DNA of 64,000 bases from Amycolatopsis alba DSM 44262 (GCF_000384215.1 NZ_KB913032.1:3117665-3181664), one strand, 5' to 3'. Counted from the stretch's first letter, positions 24,625 to 33,625 are shown. Translations and numbers: made by a program. The notes: a model not told the origin generated them from the sequence alone.

Positions 24625-26196
24625 TCACACGCCTGGGCGGCAGAGGACCGGATTCACCAGTTCGGCGCACGGCCGGTGCCCGTGTGACCGGACGACGTCC
24701 TTGCCGACCTGGTTGGTCAGATACCGCAGGAAGCTCGCGACGAGCGAGTCCGCCTTCGGCTCGCCGAACGTGTACGCGTACTCGGTCTCCCAGAACGGGT
24801 ACGCCGCGTGGATCGCGCCCTCCAGGGTCGCCTGGTGGCCGTCGATCCGGACCGGCAGCACGTCGCCGCGTTTCGTGGCCGCGCCCAGTTCGCTGTACCC
24901 CAGCGCGCCCGGCACGCGGGCGACGGTGTCGAGGACGTCGTCCGTGTTCGGCCGCGCGCAGCGCACCACCCCTGGCTGAGCGCCCGGCGCCTGTTTGAGG
25001 CAGTCGTCGGAGTTGTCGCCGGGTTCCCGCTTGCCTGCCAGGACCTGGCCCTCGAACGTCCGCCGCGTACCCGAGTTGGAATGCCGGTCGACGAGCCGGA
25101 CCGGCTGGTCCTTGCCGCCGATCTCGCGCCAGTTCGCGATCTTGCCGTCGTAGACGGCGCGGATCTGCGCGAGCGAGAGGTCCTGGACACCCGCTTCCTT
25201 GCTGACCACGAGCGTGAACAACGAGAACGCGACCGGACGCGGCAGCAGCTGCGGGAACCCCTCCCCCTTGGCGCCGTCGGTGAACGCCAGCACGCTGTCG
25301 TTCCCTGCCTGGTCGAGGCGGCCGAGCCCCTCAGTGCTCCCCTGGGTGTCGAAGGTGAACGAAGCGCCTGGGCATGTCTTCGTGTACGAAGCCGTCGCTT
25401 CCTTGAGCACCGGCGCGAACGCCGTCGACCCGGTGATCGTCAGCTTCCCGGCCGCGCAGTCCAGCGGCGGCGGCTTGTCGTCGAAGACCAGCGACCGGGT
25501 CAGCTGGAAGATGCTGACCACCACGAGGAAGCAGATGAGTGCGAGCACCGAGGCCGTCGGCCCGGTGCGGCTCTTGGTCTCGCGGAGACTGCCGCCCTTG
25601 ATCTCGCCGATGACCTGGGGATCGTCGAAATCTTCGGGCGTGCCGTCGGGGATCCGGTCGAGGACGGCGAGGATCTTGTAGTGCGCGCCGCGGTTCAGCG
25701 GCACCCGCGGCAGGTCGATGACCCCGGCCGGCTGTTCGGGATTCTCGTCCCGCGCGCCGAAACCGGAGTCGTCGCCGAAGCATTCGTGCAGATGTGGCGA
25801 GCTGAGTTCGGTCACCACCATCCCGGCCACGGTGCGGCCGGGGAATTTCACGCGGATACCGACGCGGTCGTTCTGGTTGACCGCGTAATCGTCGGTGTCG
25901 ATGTCGGTGGTGCCGCTGTTTTCGATGCGCAGCAGCACGAACGACGGGTCGACGAGCCGTTCGCCGTTCTCGTGCTGCAACTGCGCCAGCGCGTCGGCTG
26001 TCGGCGCGAACCCGCGCCCGGACGCCGTCGGGGTGTCCATCTGCACGCGGTAGCCGAGCCGTTTGCGGCCGACGAGCACGAACTCCCACAGGAACGCGAC
26101 GGCCGGGACGGCGATCCCGACCACCGCGAGCAGGACGTCCCAGGGAAAGCCTTCCAAGACCGCCTCCAGGTTCGGGGAATCGAACCTAAGGCTCAT
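24625..26196 (-). CDS. Membrane-anchored PstS-like substrate-binding protein
   Basis: The 523-residue protein is a chimera. An N-terminal TM helix (about 18-40) is followed by a 150-residue domain of unknown type, a second TM helix (about 215-237), and a 280-residue C-terminal domain like the phosphate-binding protein PstS (ITGSTAFAPVLKEATASY, DRHSNSGTRRTFE, LGYSELGA). Topology would put the PstS domain outside and the unknown middle domain inside. No pst permease or ATPase genes are adjacent, so it may be a sensor or scavenger rather than a transporter subunit. The ligand is inferred from the fold only. Confidence 0.75.
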   Translation of the reverse strand: MSLRFDSPNLEAVLEGFPWDVLLAVVGIAVPAVAFLWEFVLVGRKRLGYRVQMDTPTASGRGFAPTADALAQLQHENGERLVDPSFVLLRIENSGTTDIDTDDYAVNQNDRVGIRVKFPGRTVAGMVVTELSSPHLHECFGDDSGFGARDENPEQPAGVIDLPRVPLNRGAHYKILAVLDRIPDGTPEDFDDPQVIGEIKGGSLRETKSRTGPTASVLALICFLVVVSIFQLTRSLVFDDKPPPLDCAAGKLTITGSTAFAPVLKEATASYTKTCPGASFTFDTQGSTEGLGRLDQAGNDSVLAFTDGAKGEGFPQLLPRPVAFSLFTLVVSKEAGVQDLSLAQIRAVYDGKIANWREIGGKDQPVRLVDRHSNSGTRRTFEGQVLAGKREPGDNSDDCLKQAPGAQPGVVRCARPNTDDVLDTVARVPGALGYSELGAATKRGDVLPVRIDGHQATLEGAIHAAYPFWETEYAYTFGEPKADSLVASFLRYLTNQVGKDVVRSHGHRPCAELVNPVLCRPGV

Positions 26197-26228
26197 CCCG
26201 GCCGGGGACGGCGGACTTCAGCCAGTGT

Positions 26229-27716
26229 TCACCGGCCGTCTGCGAAGGCGTAGTCGTCGAGGTCGAAGAACCGGCTCGTCACCATGGTTTCCAGGGTGGG
26301 CGAGGCCCGGAACGGCACGTCCCCGTTCGCGTCGAAGTAGTAGCTGTTGGCGAGCGAACAGCTGTCCTGGAAGAACACCTGATGCTTGCGCCGGTCCAGC
26401 ATGCTCCGGAAGTACCGGTCGTTGGCCTCGTTCGTGACCTCCACCCTGGTCGCGCCGGTCTTGCGGGCGTTGCGCAGGCACCGGACGATATGCGCGGTCT
26501 GCGTCTCGATCAGGTTGAAGTACGAGGAACCGTTGTAGCCGTAGGGCCCGAGAATGGTGAACAGGTTCGGGAAACCGGGCACGCTGACGCCCTGATAGGA
26601 CTGGAACCGGTTCTCCTCCCAGAATTTCTCCAGATCGACGCCGTCGGCCCCGCGGACGGTGAACGCGGGCATGTTGCCCTTCTCGAACACCTTGAACCCG
26701 GTCGCGAGCACCAGGACGTCGACCGGATGCTCGGTGCCGTCAGTGGTCCGCACGCCGGACTCGGTGATCGTGTCGATTCCTGTGGTCTCCAAAGCGACAT
26801 TGCCGCGATTGAACGTCTGGAGGTATTCGTTCGAGAAGCTCGGCCGTTTGCAGCCCAGCGCGTAACGCGGGGTGAGCTTTTCGCGGGTTTCGGGATCCTT
26901 GACCGCGCGGCGCAGATGCGCGAGCCCGATCCGCTCGCCCGCGCCGGCGGTCGGCAGGAGATTGTGGAAGTGCGCGGCCAACGGGAAGGTCAGTTCGACG
27001 AGGGCCTGACTGGCCAATCGGGACACCAGCTTCGCGCCCGGCAGCCTTCGCAGCGCGAGCCGCGCGGGTCGCGGCAGGGCGGCGTCCGGTTTGGGCAGGC
27101 ACCAGATCGGCGTGCGCTGGAACACCGTCAGCTGCCCGGCTTCCGGCGCGATGGACGGGATCACCTGAACGGCCGAAGCCCCGGTCCCGACGACGGCGAC
27201 GCGTTTACCGCGCAGGTCGACGCCGTGGTCCCAGCGCGCGGTGTGCATGACCGTGCCGCGGAAGCCGTCGAGCCCGTCGATGTCCGGCGGCTTCGGCTGG
27301 GTGAGCACGCCGGTGGCGCCGACGACGAACCGTGCCGTCATCGACCAGCCGTCCGCGGTTTCGAGGCGCCACAAATGCGTTTCGTCGTCGAAGGTCGCGG
27401 AGACGACCTTGCTGCCGAAGCGGGTGCGACGGCGGATGTCGTATTTGTCGACGCAGTAGTCGGCGTAGGCCTTCAGTTCGCGGCCGGGCGCGTAGACCCG
27501 CGACCAGCCGGAGATCTGCTCGAACGAGAACTGGTAGCTGAACGACGGGATGTCGACGGCGACACCGGGATAGGTGTTCCAATGCCAGGCACCGCCGACA
27601 CCGTCACCCTCCTCCAGCATGAGGAAGTCGCCGAAATCGGCTTTTTGCAGCAGGATCGCGGCCCCGATGCCGGAGAAGCCGCCGCCGATGATCGCGATCT
27701 CGTGGTCCGGCGTCAT
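26229..27716 (-). CDS. Type I Baeyer-Villiger flavin monooxygenase
   Basis: The 495-residue enzyme has an FAD Rossmann motif at the start (IIGGGFSGIGAA), a second NADPH motif (VVGTGASAVQ, about residue 175) and, just before it, FRGTVMHTARWD, which matches the Baeyer-Villiger fingerprint FxGxxxHxxxW. Such enzymes insert oxygen next to ketones using NADPH and O2. The substrate is unknown; the neighbouring SDR and alpha/beta hydrolase would supply a ketone and hydrolyse the resulting ester. It is the last of five coupled genes; the ATG at 27716 overlaps the previous stop (ATGA). It resembles MymA-type monooxygenases of mycobacteria. Confidence 0.9.
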   Translation of the reverse strand: MTPDHEIAIIGGGFSGIGAAILLQKADFGDFLMLEEGDGVGGAWHWNTYPGVAVDIPSFSYQFSFEQISGWSRVYAPGRELKAYADYCVDKYDIRRRTRFGSKVVSATFDDETHLWRLETADGWSMTARFVVGATGVLTQPKPPDIDGLDGFRGTVMHTARWDHGVDLRGKRVAVVGTGASAVQVIPSIAPEAGQLTVFQRTPIWCLPKPDAALPRPARLALRRLPGAKLVSRLASQALVELTFPLAAHFHNLLPTAGAGERIGLAHLRRAVKDPETREKLTPRYALGCKRPSFSNEYLQTFNRGNVALETTGIDTITESGVRTTDGTEHPVDVLVLATGFKVFEKGNMPAFTVRGADGVDLEKFWEENRFQSYQGVSVPGFPNLFTILGPYGYNGSSYFNLIETQTAHIVRCLRNARKTGATRVEVTNEANDRYFRSMLDRRKHQVFFQDSCSLANSYYFDANGDVPFRASPTLETMVTSRFFDLDDYAFADGR

Positions 27717-28198
27717 ACGGGATGTCCTTCCGTGGCGAAAAGCGAACTGGCGCCGAGCACGACGACGTCGGTCTGGTGCTCGATACCCTCGGCGGTGCGG
27801 ATTCCGTGGGGCGCGAACGCGTAGACCGGCCAGGTGATGAGCTTGCAGCCGGGCCGCCGCAGCGCGCCGTAGTAGCCGAGCACGGACGCGGTCTTCCGCG
27901 AGCCGAACCGGCGGTCCGGTGTCAGCAGCCTGCGGATCCAGGGGTCTTTCACCTGCCAGCGCAGGAAAACGCGGGCGACGGCGATGCCGAGGACGTTCGG
28001 CCCCGGTACCGGCATCGGCACCACCCAGTCCGGTTCCTCCTGGAACACCTTCACCGACCGCGCGGTGGCCGCCACCTCGGGCACGATCTGCGCCGCCTCG
28101 CGGCCGGGCGCGACGACCGCGACCCGCTGCCCGGCGAAGTCGTGGCCGAACCATTCGGTGCCGCGCAGCACCTCGCCCCTGAACTCTCCCAGCGTCAT
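27713..28198 (-). CDS. Free-standing monooxygenase NADPH-domain-like protein
   Basis: The 161-residue protein aligns by eye with only the middle part of the adjacent Baeyer-Villiger enzyme. It has FRGEVLRGTEWF in place of the fingerprint FxGxxxHxxxW, with Arg where His should be, then VAVVAPGREAAQIVP in place of GxGxSG. There is no FAD motif, so it cannot be a complete monooxygenase. It keeps ATGA overlaps with both neighbours and no frameshift, which argues that it is translated and retained, not decaying. It could be an accessory or regulatory subunit, or a remnant of a duplicated enzyme. Confidence 0.65.
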   Translation of the reverse strand: MTLGEFRGEVLRGTEWFGHDFAGQRVAVVAPGREAAQIVPEVAATARSVKVFQEEPDWVVPMPVPGPNVLGIAVARVFLRWQVKDPWIRRLLTPDRRFGSRKTASVLGYYGALRRPGCKLITWPVYAFAPHGIRTAEGIEHQTDVVVLGASSLFATEGHPV

Positions 28199-29124
28199 GA
28201 CGCGACCGGTTCGTGGGTGATCTCCTCGGTCCACGACTGCGGCTTTCCCAGCAGCCGCGCGGGGATCAGGCGGGTCACCTTCACCATCGGGTCAGCGAGC
28301 AGCCGGTGGTAGACGTGCGAACGGTCGACGATCATCGCCGCCTGCGCCTTGAGCACGTGATACGCGGGGATGCGCTGGGTGAACTCGCCGCGTCCGCCGA
28401 TGGTGGAGAACCGTTTCACCGCGTTGTACAGCTTCTTCTCCGGCAGGCCCATCGCGACGATGTTGTCCCGCATCTTGTTGATCAGCGGCACGAAGACGAC
28501 GATCAGGCCGAGCACGATCTGCGGTTTGAGCGAGCCGACGGACTCGGTGATCAGCTTGGTCGTCGAGCCGGCGCCGATCAGTTCGAGGACCTCGAAATCG
28601 GCCGTGATGTGCCGGGCCTCGTCGGAGTTGATGTGCCGGAACACCTGGTGGCACACCGGATCGGAGACCTCGTCCAGCAGGAACTTCACCAGCGCGCCGT
28701 CCAGCGCGCATTCCAGCAGCGGGATGAGGGTGGCCAACGCGGTCAGCGGCAGCGAGTCGCCGTAGTCGTCGAGGACCTTGATGGCGAGCTTGACGTTGAT
28801 GTTCGGCTCGGGCATCGAACCGTGCTCGTCGAGCATGCCCCAGCGCTTCATCAACGCCAGCTCGGCGTTGGCGTGCTTCTGTTCCTCGGCGTGGAAGTAG
28901 CGGTAGATCTCCTGGATCACCGGCGTCGGCGCCTTCTTGGCCAGCGAGGCGAACCCGCGGGCGCCGACGTGCTCGATCCACACGAGGTCGGCCATGAACG
29001 GCCGCATCTTGGCGCGGAGCTCGTCGGTCATCGTCTCCGCGCCGGGCGCGTCCCAGTCGATGTCGGCGAGCGACCACTGCTTGTCCTTGATGGTCTGGAG
29101 CATCGCCGCGAAGTCGTAGGCCAT
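28195..29124 (-). CDS. Ferritin-like diiron protein (putative oxygenase/reductase)
   Basis: The 309-residue protein is helical with two diiron-type motifs: FHAEEQKHAN (ExxH, about residues 78-86) and INSDEARHIT (ExxH, about 165-174). Additional Glu residues upstream (WIEHVGARG) and between (LLECALDGAL) could complete the site. This is the layout of ferritin-like oxygenases and desaturases. A hydrophobic stretch (about 205-225) may touch the membrane. The ATG overlaps the SDR stop by one base (TGATG). With SDR, hydrolase and monooxygenase partners a role in lipid or terpenoid oxidation is likely, but the substrate is unknown. Confidence 0.75.
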   Translation of the reverse strand: MAYDFAAMLQTIKDKQWSLADIDWDAPGAETMTDELRAKMRPFMADLVWIEHVGARGFASLAKKAPTPVIQEIYRYFHAEEQKHANAELALMKRWGMLDEHGSMPEPNINVKLAIKVLDDYGDSLPLTALATLIPLLECALDGALVKFLLDEVSDPVCHQVFRHINSDEARHITADFEVLELIGAGSTTKLITESVGSLKPQIVLGLIVVFVPLINKMRDNIVAMGLPEKKLYNAVKRFSTIGGRGEFTQRIPAYHVLKAQAAMIVDRSHVYHRLLADPMVKVTRLIPARLLGKPQSWTEEITHEPVAS

Positions 29125-29939
29125 CACTTCTCCTTTTCGGCGGGCAGGAACCGGCCGAGCAGACCGGCGATCCGCGTGTACGGGACGGGCACGAACCGCT
29201 TGGCGTGCCACAGAAGCTGGGCGTCGGGCTGCGGAACGACGTAGAGGCGTCCGCGATCGTGGGCGTCGAGCGTCATCTTGGCGACCTTTTCGGCGGAGAA
29301 CCCGACCAGATCGGAGACCTTCCGTGCGAGACCGCGCGCCTCGGCGTCGATGAGTTCGCCCTCGAAGATGTTGGTGCGGACGAAGGTCGGGCACAGCACG
29401 GTGACCGCGACCCCGGTGCCGGACAGCTCGGCGGCCAGTGTCTCGGAGAGACTGACGACCCCGGCCTTGCTCACGTTGTAGGCGGCCATTCGCGGTGCGG
29501 CCGTGAAGCCCGCGGCCGAAGCGACATTGATGACACCGCCCGCTCGCGCCGCCCGCATGGCGGGGACGAAGGTGTGGCAGCCGTGGATCACGCCCCAGAG
29601 GTTCACGCCGAGGGTCCGGTGCCAATCGGACAGCGGGCTCTCCCCGACGACCTTGCCGCCGGCGCCGATCCCGGCGTTGTTGACGACGAGATCCGGCTCG
29701 CGGCCGAGCCAGGAACGGGCCTGGTTCGCGAGTTCTCCGACCTCGTCCACAGTGGACACGTCACAGGCGATGGCGACCGCGTTATCGAGCGACTTCGCGG
29801 TCTCTTCGGCGGCTTCGAGGTCGATGTCGGCGCAGACGACACGGCTCCCGCGCCGGACGAGTTCGGCCGCGATCGCCCGCCCGATCCCGCTGCCCGCGCC
29901 CGTGACGACGGCGTGCGCTCCGTGAGTCCGCTTGGTCAT
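29124..29939 (-). CDS. SDR-family oxidoreductase
   Basis: The 271-residue short-chain dehydrogenase has the cofactor motif TGAGSGIG, an Asp after the second strand (VVCADIDL) indicating NAD(H) preference, NNAGIG, the catalytic Ser in NVASAAG, and YNVSK as YxxxK. It probably oxidises an alcohol to the ketone used by the Baeyer-Villiger enzyme. ATG at 29939 overlaps the hydrolase stop (ATGA). In the mycobacterial mymA operon an SDR gene (sadH) also sits beside the monooxygenase and a lipase. Confidence 0.9.
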   Translation of the reverse strand: MTKRTHGAHAVVTGAGSGIGRAIAAELVRRGSRVVCADIDLEAAEETAKSLDNAVAIACDVSTVDEVGELANQARSWLGREPDLVVNNAGIGAGGKVVGESPLSDWHRTLGVNLWGVIHGCHTFVPAMRAARAGGVINVASAAGFTAAPRMAAYNVSKAGVVSLSETLAAELSGTGVAVTVLCPTFVRTNIFEGELIDAEARGLARKVSDLVGFSAEKVAKMTLDAHDRGRLYVVPQPDAQLLWHAKRFVPVPYTRIAGLLGRFLPAEKEK

Positions 29940-30862
29940 GCCGCCCTCGCGATCGCTGGAAGGTTTTCGGTGAGGAAGCGGCAGGCCCGCTCCATCGCCG
30001 GCGCCGCTTCGGGAATGAAGCGGGTCAGTGCCTGGAAGACGTGCATCTGGCCGGGGACCACGTCCAGTTCGCACTCCGCGCCCGCCCGGCGCAGCGCCCT
30101 GGCCAGCTCGATGGCGTCCGCGGCGAGCATTTCGAGACCGCCCGCCTGGATGATCGTCGGCGGGAAGCCCTTGATGTCGTCGAAGGCGAACCGCAGCCGC
30201 GTCGAGTCGAGGTCAGCGTCCACTGTGTACAGACCGACGAGCCGCGCGGCCGCGGCGGCGGAGATCATCGGGTCCGGGCTCATGCGTTCTCTTTGGGCGG
30301 CCAGCGAGAACGTCACGTCGAACAGGGGCGAGAAGAGCGCGAGCGCGGCAGGAGGTTCTTTTCGTTCCCGGATCAGCTGCGCCGCGAGGTCGACCGCGAG
30401 ATGCCCGCCCGCGGAGTCTCCCGCGACGAGAATCCGCCGATATCCCTGGTCGAGGAGCCTTTCGTAAGCCGCGCGGACGTCGTCGGCGGCGTTCGGGAAG
30501 CGATGCCGGGGCGCGAGCCGGTACTCGCAGGCGAAGACCGGCAGCCCGGTGCCGCCGGAGACCCGCGTGGTCAGCCCGCGATGCGTGCGTGCCGAGCAGA
30601 GCGCGTAACCGCTGCCGTGGACATAGAGGACGACTGCGTTGCCTTCGGTCACTTCGGGGCCGCGGACCCACTCGCCGCGGACACCCGGCTCGATGCGGCT
30701 TCCCTTCAACGGCGGCGAAGCCAGCCACAAACTGCTCGCGATGAAGGCACGGGAGAACGCGATACCGGCCCGGTTCGCCGGGATCGCGTTGGCGATCGGC
30801 CGCACGAAAGCGGACGTCAGCGCGGCGGCCAAACCGGGTCGCAGGCCATTCTGCGGTCGCAT
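29936..30862 (-). CDS. HSL-type alpha/beta hydrolase (esterase)
   Basis: The 308-residue enzyme belongs to the hormone-sensitive-lipase group. The oxyanion motif is HGSGYALCS (HGxG, near residue 82), the nucleophile is in VAGDSAGGHLA (near 147), EYRLAPRHRFP precedes it, and the catalytic His is in GQMHVFQ near the C-terminus. It has no signal peptide. As first gene of the operon it is comparable to LipR of the mymA locus; it could hydrolyse the ester made by the monooxygenase. The ATG at 30862 overlaps one half of a palindromic operator. Confidence 0.9.
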   Translation of the reverse strand: MRPQNGLRPGLAAALTSAFVRPIANAIPANRAGIAFSRAFIASSLWLASPPLKGSRIEPGVRGEWVRGPEVTEGNAVVLYVHGSGYALCSARTHRGLTTRVSGGTGLPVFACEYRLAPRHRFPNAADDVRAAYERLLDQGYRRILVAGDSAGGHLAVDLAAQLIRERKEPPAALALFSPLFDVTFSLAAQRERMSPDPMISAAAAARLVGLYTVDADLDSTRLRFAFDDIKGFPPTIIQAGGLEMLAADAIELARALRRAGAECELDVVPGQMHVFQALTRFIPEAAPAMERACRFLTENLPAIARAA

Positions 30863-30887
30863 GCCCTCAGAATGAGTCCGAGGGCAT
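30861..30887. promoter_or_regulatory. Palindromic operator between hydrolase operon and tetR
   Basis: The 8-bp arms atgccctc (30861-30868) and gagggcat (30880-30887) are exact complements 11 bp apart. A smaller dyad ctca-gaa-tgag lies within. The element fills the 44-bp divergent gap and covers the hydrolase start codon, so a bound TetR would block both directions. Confidence 0.65.
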
Positions 30888-30906
30888 CTGCTGTCAAGAT
30901 GGAGAG

Positions 30907-31533
30907 GTGACCGCGTCCCGCCGCTACAGCGGCAAGACCGCCGACGAACGCCGAGCCGAACGACGGCTCGCCCTGCTCGGCGCCGCCTTGGACATCTGGC
31001 AGGAACAAGGCTGGGCGGCCGTCACCATGCGGGGCGTCTGCGCGCGGGCGAACCTGACCGACCGGTACTTCTACGAGAACTTCGCCAACCGCGACGCGTT
31101 GCTCGCCACCACCTGGGAACAGGTCCGCGACGAAACCCTGCGGATGGTCCTCGACGCCGTCGCCTCCCGGATCGAACAACCCGCTTTGGATCAGCTCCGC
31201 GCCGCTGTCGACGTCGTCGTGCACCACGTGCAGGAAGAGCCCGCGCGAGCGCAGATCCTCTTCGGCGACCACGCGGGGAGCGCGGTGCTGGAACAGTTGC
31301 GGCGGCAGACCGTCCAGGAGACCACCGGGCTGCTGATCGAGCTGGCGCGGCCGCATCTGAAGCCCGACGTGGACGACCTGGAGTTCCGGGTCAACGTCCT
31401 GCTGGGAATCGGCGGCTTCGTGGAGATCATGCTCGCGTGGCGCTCCGGCCTGCTCGACGCGGACGCGGACACGCTCGTCGATCACCTCACCGGCGTGGGC
31501 ACTTCGCTGTCGCGGATGTTCCTCAAGGGCTGA
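30907..31533 (+). CDS. TetR-family transcriptional regulator of the oxidation operon
   Basis: The 208-residue protein has an N-terminal TetR domain: ALLGAALDIWQEQGWAAVTM, the turn RGVCARANLTDRYFYENF (helix-turn-helix with the Tyr-Phe-Tyr typical of helix 3) and FANRDALL. The C-terminal ligand pocket (about 80-205) is helical. GTG at 30907 starts 45 bp from the divergent hydrolase. With the palindrome in between, repression of the five-gene operon and of itself is likely. The inducer would be a lipid or substrate of the pathway. Confidence 0.9.
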   Translation: MTASRRYSGKTADERRAERRLALLGAALDIWQEQGWAAVTMRGVCARANLTDRYFYENFANRDALLATTWEQVRDETLRMVLDAVASRIEQPALDQLRAAVDVVVHHVQEEPARAQILFGDHAGSAVLEQLRRQTVQETTGLLIELARPHLKPDVDDLEFRVNVLLGIGGFVEIMLAWRSGLLDADADTLVDHLTGVGTSLSRMFLKG

Positions 31534-31583
31534 CACCAACGGGTGAATTTTCGCGGCGCCTTCGCCGCCGGTCCGGAAACGGA

Positions 31584-31621
31584 TCAGGGCCCCATCCGGT
31601 GTGTGCCGAATGGGGCCCTGA
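31584..31621. terminator. 12-bp hairpin between tetR and tRNA-Thr
   Basis: The arms tcagggccccat (31584-31595) and its complement (31610-31621) enclose 14 nt. The element lies between the convergent tetR and tRNA genes and can end both transcripts. Confidence 0.75.
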
Positions 31622-31628
31622 CCTGCGG

Positions 31629-31702
31629 AGCCGCCTAGGGGAATCGAACCCCTGACCTATTCATTACGAGTGAATCGCTCTGGCCGACTGAGCTAAGGCG
31701 GC
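31629..31702 (-). tRNA. tRNA-Thr (anticodon CGT)
   Basis: Read on the minus strand the sequence folds as a full cloverleaf. The acceptor stem is GCCGCCT/AGGCGGC, the D-arm GCTC...GAGC, the anticodon stem ATTCA/TGAAT with loop CTCGTAA (anticodon CGT, codon ACG), and the T-arm AGGGG-TTCGATT-CCCCT. The discriminator base is T. CCA is not encoded. It is flanked by a shared hairpin on the 3' side. Confidence 0.95.
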
Positions 31703-31842
31703 AGACATCGGGCTCGCACCCGATGACGAGGACAAGTGTAGCGGAGGCTTGAACGTCACCTTCCGGGGCCACCGTCGTTAGGGTCCTATGACGCCGGTCT
31801 CAGTCCCCCAAGATCGGCCCATCCCCACTGGAGGACCTGTTC

Positions 31843-33525
31843 ATGCGGCGACGACTGCCCCGTGTGCTGGCGCTTCCGGCCGCCGCGGCTCTGCTTCTGC
31901 TGACCGCGGCCCCGGCGACCGCACAGGACATCCCGACCACGCCGATCCCCGATCCGGCCAATCCGGGACAGCCGCCGATGTCGGCGCCGATCGGCCCCCA
32001 GCCGCTCGGGAGGGCGGTGGGTGACGCGGGGGCGGCACTCGGCGTGCTGCGGCTGCTGCCCAACGCGGTGCCGACGAGCGCGATCCTGCCCGGAGCGGAC
32101 AAACTGCTGCCGAAGCAGTCCGCGCTCGAAGCCGGGATGGGACTCTCCAGCGCGCAGGCCAACTCCGAGGCGTACCTGAACTACGAAAAGTCGATCGCGC
32201 AGTCGTCGCCGTTCGGCCTGTCCGCCGCGGGCAACGCTCCGCAGACGCCGGGCAGCCTCGTGCAGACGGCGTTGCCGGACAACCCGAAGCCGATCAGCGG
32301 CGGCCTCAACGCGCCGACGAACCCGCTGTTCAACCTCGGCCTGCTGAACGGTGAGGCGCACGCGCGCTGGAGCCCGACACTCGGGCCGTGTGTCGGCACG
32401 ATCGCCGACTCGAGCACGTCGATCGCGAACCTCGCGTTGCTGCCGACCATCCCGAACATCCCTGATGCCGAACAACTGTCTCAGGCTTCGGCGCAGCTCA
32501 CGGCGGGTCTCAAGGCTCTGCCGGGTCCCCTGGCGAGCCTGGGCGGGCTGCTTTCGGGCACCAGCACCAGTGGCGACGGTAAGGGCGCGGTGCTGAGCCT
32601 GCCGAACACGCTGTCGTCGCGTTCGGTCGTGCGGCTGGTCGACATCCCCGGCTCGAAGAACAAGGCCGTCGAATCGACGTCGACCCTGCAGGCGGCCAGC
32701 ATCGAACTGCTGAAGGGCACGCCGCTCGGCCTGACGATCAAGGTCGCCAGCCAGCCGACGCTGCGGGTCACCTCGACCGGCGACAAGAAGACGTCGAAGG
32801 TCGAGTACACGGCGCCGGTGCTGCAGATCGTCCGCGGTGACAAGGTGCTGTTCACCCTCGACGCGAACAACCCGGCCAAGGACATCCCGATCGGCATCCC
32901 GCTGCCGTCGCTCAAGCAGGTCCCCGGCTTCGAGCAGCTGAAGAACGTGCCGGTCATCGGCGGACTCGCCGAGATGCTGGACGGTGCCACCAAACAGCTT
33001 CCGGGCGGCGAGGCCGGGAACGGGCTCACCCTCGACCTCGGGGTGCTGAAGCTGTCGATCGCCGGGCTGAACCAGAAGTCGAGCGACACGACCTCGCCGT
33101 TCAAGGGTTTCCAGCTGGGCGCTTCGGCGCGGCTGCTGGACCTGCAGATCCTGCCGACCACCGCGCTGCAGAAGGCGCTGCCGCCGGACGCCGCGAAGAA
33201 ACTGCCGTCGTCGCTGGCACAGATCTCGCTCGGTGAGCAGATCGCCAGGGCGCACGCGCCTGCCGGCGGTGTCGAATGCGGCACGGTGACCCCGCCGCCC
33301 GCGGGCAACAACGGTGGCGCGGCGCCGAAGGGGCCGGTCAAGAACCTGGCCTACACCAACGCCGCCTACGACACGGTGCCGATGTTCTGGTCGGGGACCG
33401 CGATGCTGCTGATCGGGGTGGTCCTCGTGGCCGCCATGCCGGGACGGCGCCGGCTCTCGATGGTTGCCGTTCCCGTCGAGAAGAAACCTTTCAAGCCTTC
33501 GCCGCGTCCGCGCTCGGAGGACTAG
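31843..33525 (+). CDS. Secreted, C-terminally membrane-anchored protein of unknown function
   Basis: The 560-residue protein has a clear signal peptide (MRRRLPRVLALPAAAALLLL, cleavage at ATAQ about residue 28). A long Leu/Ser/Thr/Gly-rich extracellular region follows, probably beta-rich, with repeated LLNGEAHARWSPTLGPC-like and LVDIPGSKNKAVESTS-like strands. One TM helix (about 518-535, TAMLLIGVVLVAAMPG) and a short basic cytosolic tail close the protein. It resembles actinobacterial choice-of-anchor proteins by composition only. GGAGG lies 8 bases before the ATG. It looks monocistronic. Function cannot be inferred. Confidence 0.72.
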   Translation: MRRRLPRVLALPAAAALLLLTAAPATAQDIPTTPIPDPANPGQPPMSAPIGPQPLGRAVGDAGAALGVLRLLPNAVPTSAILPGADKLLPKQSALEAGMGLSSAQANSEAYLNYEKSIAQSSPFGLSAAGNAPQTPGSLVQTALPDNPKPISGGLNAPTNPLFNLGLLNGEAHARWSPTLGPCVGTIADSSTSIANLALLPTIPNIPDAEQLSQASAQLTAGLKALPGPLASLGGLLSGTSTSGDGKGAVLSLPNTLSSRSVVRLVDIPGSKNKAVESTSTLQAASIELLKGTPLGLTIKVASQPTLRVTSTGDKKTSKVEYTAPVLQIVRGDKVLFTLDANNPAKDIPIGIPLPSLKQVPGFEQLKNVPVIGGLAEMLDGATKQLPGGEAGNGLTLDLGVLKLSIAGLNQKSSDTTSPFKGFQLGASARLLDLQILPTTALQKALPPDAAKKLPSSLAQISLGEQIARAHAPAGGVECGTVTPPPAGNNGGAAPKGPVKNLAYTNAAYDTVPMFWSGTAMLLIGVVLVAAMPGRRRLSMVAVPVEKKPFKPSPRPRSED

Positions 33526-33625
33526 ACGGGGCGAGGAGGGTGATGAACGGTCCTTTCACGCCTAGCCCCCGCGTGAGAGGCCCGTTCGTGCCCTTCACTC
33601 ACTTCGCCGCTTCACCCGATGGCCC

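Noticed and set aside
31786..33255. A 489-codon minus-strand frame opposite the secreted protein
   Set aside because: It is a shadow: the plus-strand gene has a signal peptide, a ribosome site and a C-terminal TM helix, while the minus product is an Arg/Gln-rich string.
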